Shown piece after piece: positions 59,671 to 64,000 of a DNA stretch of 64,000 bases. The DNA is taken from positions 496,001-560,000 of the forward strand of contig JAPWGK010000012.1 in NCBI GenBank assembly GCA_029641185.1, written 5' to 3'. A program made the position numbers and the translations under genes. Source of the stretch: Pseudofabraea citricarpa (taxonomy: Eukaryota; Ascomycota; Leotiomycetes; Helotiales; Dermateaceae). The notes beneath the pieces are model-generated. The model made no database searches. It was not told the DNA's origin and saw only the letters and a list, made by a program, of their open reading frames with translations. Every line of letters begins with the position of its first letter. Positions within the stretch are counted from its first letter, which is position 1.

Positions 59671-60034
59671 GATTCGGTCGTTGTCTGGTCTTTGGAGAAG
59701 GTGGAGAGGTGGAGAGAGTTGTCGATGGCTAGACTGCGATTAGGAATCCGATAAGATGTCCGAAGGCCAAGAAGCGGCCCGTAAGACATGCACGGATGCA
59801 TTGACGCAAGGAGTTCCGACACATCAATACTTCGTACCTCAGCACGTTCTCTGCACTTCGCTCAATTAACCTCACTGCTGTACATGCTGTATTATTCACA
59901 CAATAATGAACAACCATGCACAAGGCCGGCCATAGCATCATACAATAATTAGACATTTTCATCCAAATTTCAGACGTTACAAAAACTTTGGGTATAAATG
60001 AGAATGGGAAAAAAGAACAAAACACGCACGCTGT
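59671..60034. other. Intergenic spacer between two minus-strand genes
   Basis: A 364-bp region with the F-box gene promoter and the 3' flank of the arylsulfotransferase-like gene. No gene or RNA was recognised. Confidence 0.6.
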
Positions 60035-61823
60035 CTAATCTACAAGTTCATCATTACCAAGTAATTCATACTGCTGTTGCGTCTTCCTCCTGCGACCTAA
60101 ACAGCATATCTTCTCGGCGTACTTCGATAGGAAGCTCCAGTACATCCTACATAACAACCCGATTGCCGCGATTCCAACAACGATGGCTATGAGTTTGGAG
60201 AGCGTTACCTATTGAGATGATTAGTACTGCTACTTGACTCGAAACCAAATTGACTTACAGATTTCTTTGGTGTGTTTTCAACGACCTGACTGTATCCTAA
60301 CACCTTTCCGGCCGCATCTAACGCAGCAACCCGGAAGAATGCATCTTTCACATCACTCACTTCGAATTCTGTCTCGAATCCCGCTTTTGGCACTTCTTCT
60401 ACCAATGCAAAATCCGTGTCGAGGGGGCTTTCGGTTTTGGCGCTCTGGAGCCTCCAGGCTGCGACTTCTGTGGCCCCGTTCCAACTTACAAACGCTTTCT
60501 TAGGAGTAAGCTTGATTGCCGGGGGGCTCTTTGGTCGTCCAGTCCAGTGACCCTTGAACGCGCGATACGACTTGACCCATCCCAAATCAATTATCTCAAA
60601 GAAGAGAGACGCCCCAAAATGTATGTTGCAAAGAACCTCGCCATCCCCAGTAAATTCGGTATATGTGGGCGAGTTTCCCCATCCAATAAACACATTTCCA
60701 CTCTCGGGATTAACCTGCATTGATCCTTGGGAGATGGCCAGAATTTTGTCGGGATGGACGTAGGTGTTCAATAGTGTAACAGTCATGTTATCGAGATCTA
60801 GAGACAAAGACATGCCGCGACTGAACTCTGAAGGATTGTGGAATACGACGCTGCCGGCGTTATCAAAAAGTGATAAGGTGTTGTTATCGTGCCATCGTGC
60901 ATGATGTTGCCAGGCGAAATTCGTTGCCATCCCCCCAGACAGGTCAGTGAAATTGTTGTGCTTCCCACCTAGCTTCCAAAGTGTCTCCCCCGAAGGACTA
61001 ATACAGGTAATGGCGTGCATGTAGCGTGAAGAAATTATGTAGTTCCCCCAAGGATCCTTGTCGATGCTGTTGATGTGGAAGAAATCAAAAGCGGATTCCT
61101 TTGTCAGTCCGTCTTTACCAGGTCCTCTGTATCCTTCATCCAGGCCAAAATGTTCTGAGGCGCGCCATTGGAAAAGAAGGTCACCGGTTTCAATGTCGAC
61201 TTCTTGGAAGAGACAGTCATCTATCCAGCACTTTCCATCAATCCCAATCGATGTGCAGTCAAGCTCGATATCGTTGTAAATTGTGAGGAGTGCGGTGCCA
61301 TTCTCTGTAATCCTGAACTCATGAAGATCACCGTTGAGATCCTCGCCGTATGCTTCCACTTTGTGTGCGACTTCGTAGGCAGAATTGAGCTATCCAGAAA
61401 TTAGCCGCACCCAAGATAGGAGATTGAGATGGGATAACCTACCATGAAGTAAGTGCCATTGGAATGCGGACCTCTGCTCTGGCCAGCCCAGAAGGTTAAA
61501 TAGTCCTCGCCTTTGTATCGTTGGACCTGCAGATTCGTCACATCCCCAAACTCGCCCGTCGCCCATATTAAGTTACCATGCGCATCTAACAAAACCGGTC
61601 CCGGGTTGGGGACGACGTATCCGCGAGGGCTGAGGAGCACAATCTGACCATCCTGAGCGCATCGGTCATCCCATTGGAAAACCTTGACGAAGGGCGTCAG
61701 GAGGTCAAAAGAATTAAAATGCTGTGTCGGCGAGATACCGTAAAGTCCCAGGTCGTAGGCACTGAATGACAGCGCGCTCACGATGGCGGGAAGCAGCGCT
61801 GTGCCGACGATGGAAAACCTCAT
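60035..61823 (-). CDS. Arylsulfotransferase (ASST)-like membrane protein
   Basis: Three exons on the minus strand, 61823-61443, 61389-60259 and 60208-60035, give 561 residues. A signal peptide (MRFSIVGTALLPAIVSALSF) leads into an ASST-like propeller: PGPVLLDAHGNLIW, DLLFQWRASEHFGLDE, FDFFHINSIDKDPWGNYIIS, SGETLWKLGGK, FAWQHHARWHDN and LLNTYVHPDKI. The F/H-rich DFFHINSI and QHHARWH segments are the family's conserved core. After the propeller come a fibronectin-like stretch, then (exon 3) a membrane helix (LIAIVVGIAAIGLL) and a basic/acidic cytoplasmic tail ending in ELLGNDELVD. The protein therefore looks like a type I membrane protein with an extracellular or lumenal propeller. Bacterial ASST transfers sulfate between phenols; activity in fungal members is unproven. 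Branch sites and phases fit all three exons. Confidence 0.88.
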
Positions 61824-63204
61824 GGTCGGTCAAGAAAGAAAAATAGAAGGAGAGGGTGAGCAGCGACAACAGCAACCACAACTCCTACCACCAAGCTTTC
61901 TTCAACATTGACCGAATGGAGGGGAATAGGAGGGAGTCGCGAGGTTCTTGGGATTGGACGATAATACTGGAGAGCAGCCGCCATGGCATCGGGGTTAAAC
62001 AGGGCCGCGGGTGCGACATTTTTTACCGCAGATCTCCTTTTAAAAGGTGGAGTTGGTACGGCGGGACTGGTACAGTACAGTAAGTCCTGATGTGGGCAGC
62101 AGCGGGCTGTTACACTGTGAGGCTGTGAGGCGGGCAGCGAGGCAGGGTTGGTTGGTACTGTGCTTTGCAGTGGTTGGGTGGTTGGGTGCTTGAGTGCTTG
62201 GTGGGTGTGGATGAAATGGATCATGGATGTTGGGTGATGCGTGATGGGTGATGGTTTGCTCGCTTCTTCGTATGGCTCGGCTTGAACAGTTGCAAAGGGG
62301 GGCAATTCCGAGAAGTGCCAAGTGATCTCATTACGCGTCGAGCTCGGCTTGGAAGAAGTGAATTTCCAATAATGTCTTCCGTCGTATCTCGCACAATATT
62401 TACATACTGCACAGTGTACACACATGGCTTTGCGAAGTTGGCGCGTCCCAAATGCCATGTCATCTGAGATCTGGGAGCATGCAATAGCGAGGAGAGGGCA
62501 GAGCAGAGTGACGGTCAGTCCTCCTCCTCGTGTTGCGCGAATTGATTCATTGGTCAAGACCACGAGCGTTATTGGCATTGTTGCCAATGTTGGGGTGGCA
62601 GCTGTAATAAGATAATAAGAGATGACAAGAGAGTTACAAGAGTCAAGAGCATCGCTTAGCCAGAGAGGCATGCGTGTCGTTATCGCTTCGGTCCAGTAGC
62701 AGAGCAGAGCACAACATATCGATTAGCACCGACACTTTAAGCTTTGCCTCAGGGGCCAGAATAGATCTCTGGAGAAAAAAGTCTGTTCCTCGCTCGGGAT
62801 TCTAAAAAGGTAATGTACGTGATCATGGAAATCAGATCATCCCATTCTCCGAGTCCACGAGTCGGCATTGCTCCTCCCTCTTCCCTCCGCCATCGTCATC
62901 AAGTATCACCTCGTGCCGGGAAGACGCAGGAGGCTTTAAGCAAAGTAAAAGTCATCCTGTTTCAATAATGCTCCTTTTCATTTCTCAATTCTAATTCGGC
63001 AAGAAAGGGAGATTCAGGGTTCAGTGGCCCTTGATCAATGATCATAGTACTCGTACATACAAACCCAACTCAACGATTGAATATGATACGGACCGTAGTA
63101 GCCCTCGTGTATCACTACCGTATTGCGTCTTCTCTTTTCGTGCAGCCCAGAGTGAAGCTTCTCGATTCACTCATCCATCCATCTACCCTTCCTCAAGCTT
63201 GCCT
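61824..63204. other. Intergenic region upstream of the ASST-like gene
   Basis: Contains the promoter of the ASST-like gene and the 3' flank of the Cys-rich gene. A 283-codon ATG-initiated frame (62671-61820, minus strand) ends in a TGA that overlaps the ASST-like ATG. Its composition is Thr/Pro/His-rich without domain features, so it is not called as a gene. No RNA gene was recognised. Confidence 0.5.
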
Positions 63205-64000
63205 TCAAAACCCACCTCCATCATCGCGAAGGATGAAAGCCTGTAGTACGAAAATATCAGCTGACGGGCTTCTCCTACACATTACGCATACGAATTAATG
63301 CGGTAGACTTACATCATTGCGAATATGCATCCTCTTCATGGCAAAGAACAGGTTCGTAAGCTTACTCTTGCCTATCAGCTAGCATTAGTATCGCTGGGGT
63401 TTGGTCAGGTGACCGGGCACAAACTTACACATATCCTTCAAAATGCTGGAACAATTGGGGCACATGAGGAGAGGACAACCGTTACACCCATACGCAGCGA
63501 GACCAGTGCAGATATGGCAACGCCGATCCGTGGGAAGGGGGTCAATCTGATAGATTGAAACATCGCACTGGTGGATTCTGTGTTTTATAATCTTCATCTT
63601 CTCCTCTCGGCAAGAGCGACAAATCTTCAGCAGCTTGATGTCAAGTTGGCTCCATGGGCAGCCGCTACAGAACTGGACCGACATATATGTCGAAACGTCT
63701 ACATCCTGGTCGCCTATGTGCTTGATTATGGGCGTGTGGGGTTGACTTTCCTCGTTTCTCTGTGGCGATGATGGTGTTGATATGGAGTATCTTGAGACAA
63801 CGAGACTAGGGAAATCATTACCGAAGTTGTATTCGTTGCCGGACACGTCGTTGGCGAAGATCGAAGCGGCATTCTCATAGGGCTCCTCTCGACATTCGCA
63901 ACATTGGCCATTAGAAGCAGTAAAAGGAAGCCAGAGTCCCTCGTCACCATTACCGTAGCTCGTCTGGCAGCAGCAGAAATTGCAGTCCTGTCCGTCGTCC
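63205..64000 (-). CDS. Cys-rich, probably zinc-binding protein of unknown function (5' end outside window)
   Basis: The visible part has three exons on the minus strand, >64000-63429, 63371-63313 and 63240-63205, giving about 221 residues in the window. Cysteine pairs recur: CNFCCC, CCECREE, CSGCPW, CRSCRE, CHICTG, CNGC and CPNC, a pattern of several small zinc ribbons or knuckles. The first two lie before, and the others after, a Ser/Thr/Pro-rich linker (SRYSISTPSSPQRNEESQP). The C-terminus after the zinc region is helical and basic (KSKLTNLFFAMKRMHIRND), then AFILRDDGGGF. The exon ending at 63429 has a clean GTAAGT donor; the branch and acceptor of the next intron are normal. The last acceptor (CTACAG at 63241) was preferred over a nearer GTGTAG because that would make a 38-nt intron. 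No family was recognised. Confidence 0.72.

Overview
This is nuclear DNA of a filamentous ascomycete fungus. The evidence is in the genes: many are split by 45-80 nt introns with GTRNGT donors, CTRAY branch sites and YAG acceptors. The set includes a NoxA-type NADPH oxidase, a class I fungal myosin, two GH3 beta-glucosidases and a DHA2-type MFS transporter. The domain style fits Leotiomycetes, but that placement is a guess from memory and is not demonstrated. Twenty-one protein genes are supported, including one cut off by each edge of the window, plus one weak candidate and one coding-like relic. I saw no rRNA, tRNA, CRISPR array, operon or intact transposon. Exon joins were inferred by reading splice sites and checking reading phase and family conservation.

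Layout: 1-2389 (-) 5' part of a large disordered protein of unknown function. 4616-6310 (+) Ola1/YchF ATPase. 6978-8747 (-) Zrc1/Cot1-type zinc transporter. 10181-11207 (-) DUF202 membrane protein. 12859-15830 (+) GH3 beta-glucosidase with a PA14 insert and no signal peptide. 16382-18504 (+) Cdc1/Ted1-type metallophosphoesterase. 18877-21358 (-) secreted GH3 beta-glucosidase. 21359-29611 is gene-poor and AT-rich except for a cytochrome P450 (25558-27544, -). 29612-30511 (-) small Gly-rich 'beta-flanking'-like protein. 31191-33248 (-) MFS transporter. 33725-35019 (+) Pfa4 palmitoyltransferase. 35366-36709 (-) Dsk2 ubiquilin. 37493-38580 (+) quinone oxidoreductase-like MDR enzyme. 38913-40772 (-) NoxA. 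A 4 kb divergent gap follows, then 44794-48754 (+) class I myosin. 50943-52400 (+) secreted Ser/Gly-rich protein. 54174-55313 (-) SprT-like protein. 57499-59670 (-) F-box/propeller protein. 60035-61823 (-) arylsulfotransferase-like membrane protein. 63205->64000 (-) Cys-rich protein of unknown function.

How the genes relate: mostly ordinary housekeeping and cell-biology genes. Functional themes are polar growth (NoxA and myosin I, divergent across 4 kb), glucoside hydrolysis (a cytosolic-looking and a secreted GH3 on either side of a GPI-remodelling-type phosphoesterase), protein quality control (Dsk2, F-box, SprT-like) and ER lipidation/GPI processing (Pfa4, Cdc1/Ted1-like). The P450 and the MFS transporter lie 3.6 kb apart but no backbone biosynthetic enzyme is present, so I do not call a metabolite cluster. 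The most useful results are gene models with easily missed exons (DUF202, arylsulfotransferase-like, F-box, Cys-rich protein), two unrecognised edge proteins, a dense cluster of different tandem repeats at 55.6-56.8 kb, and a long orphan coding-like stretch near 49.2 kb.
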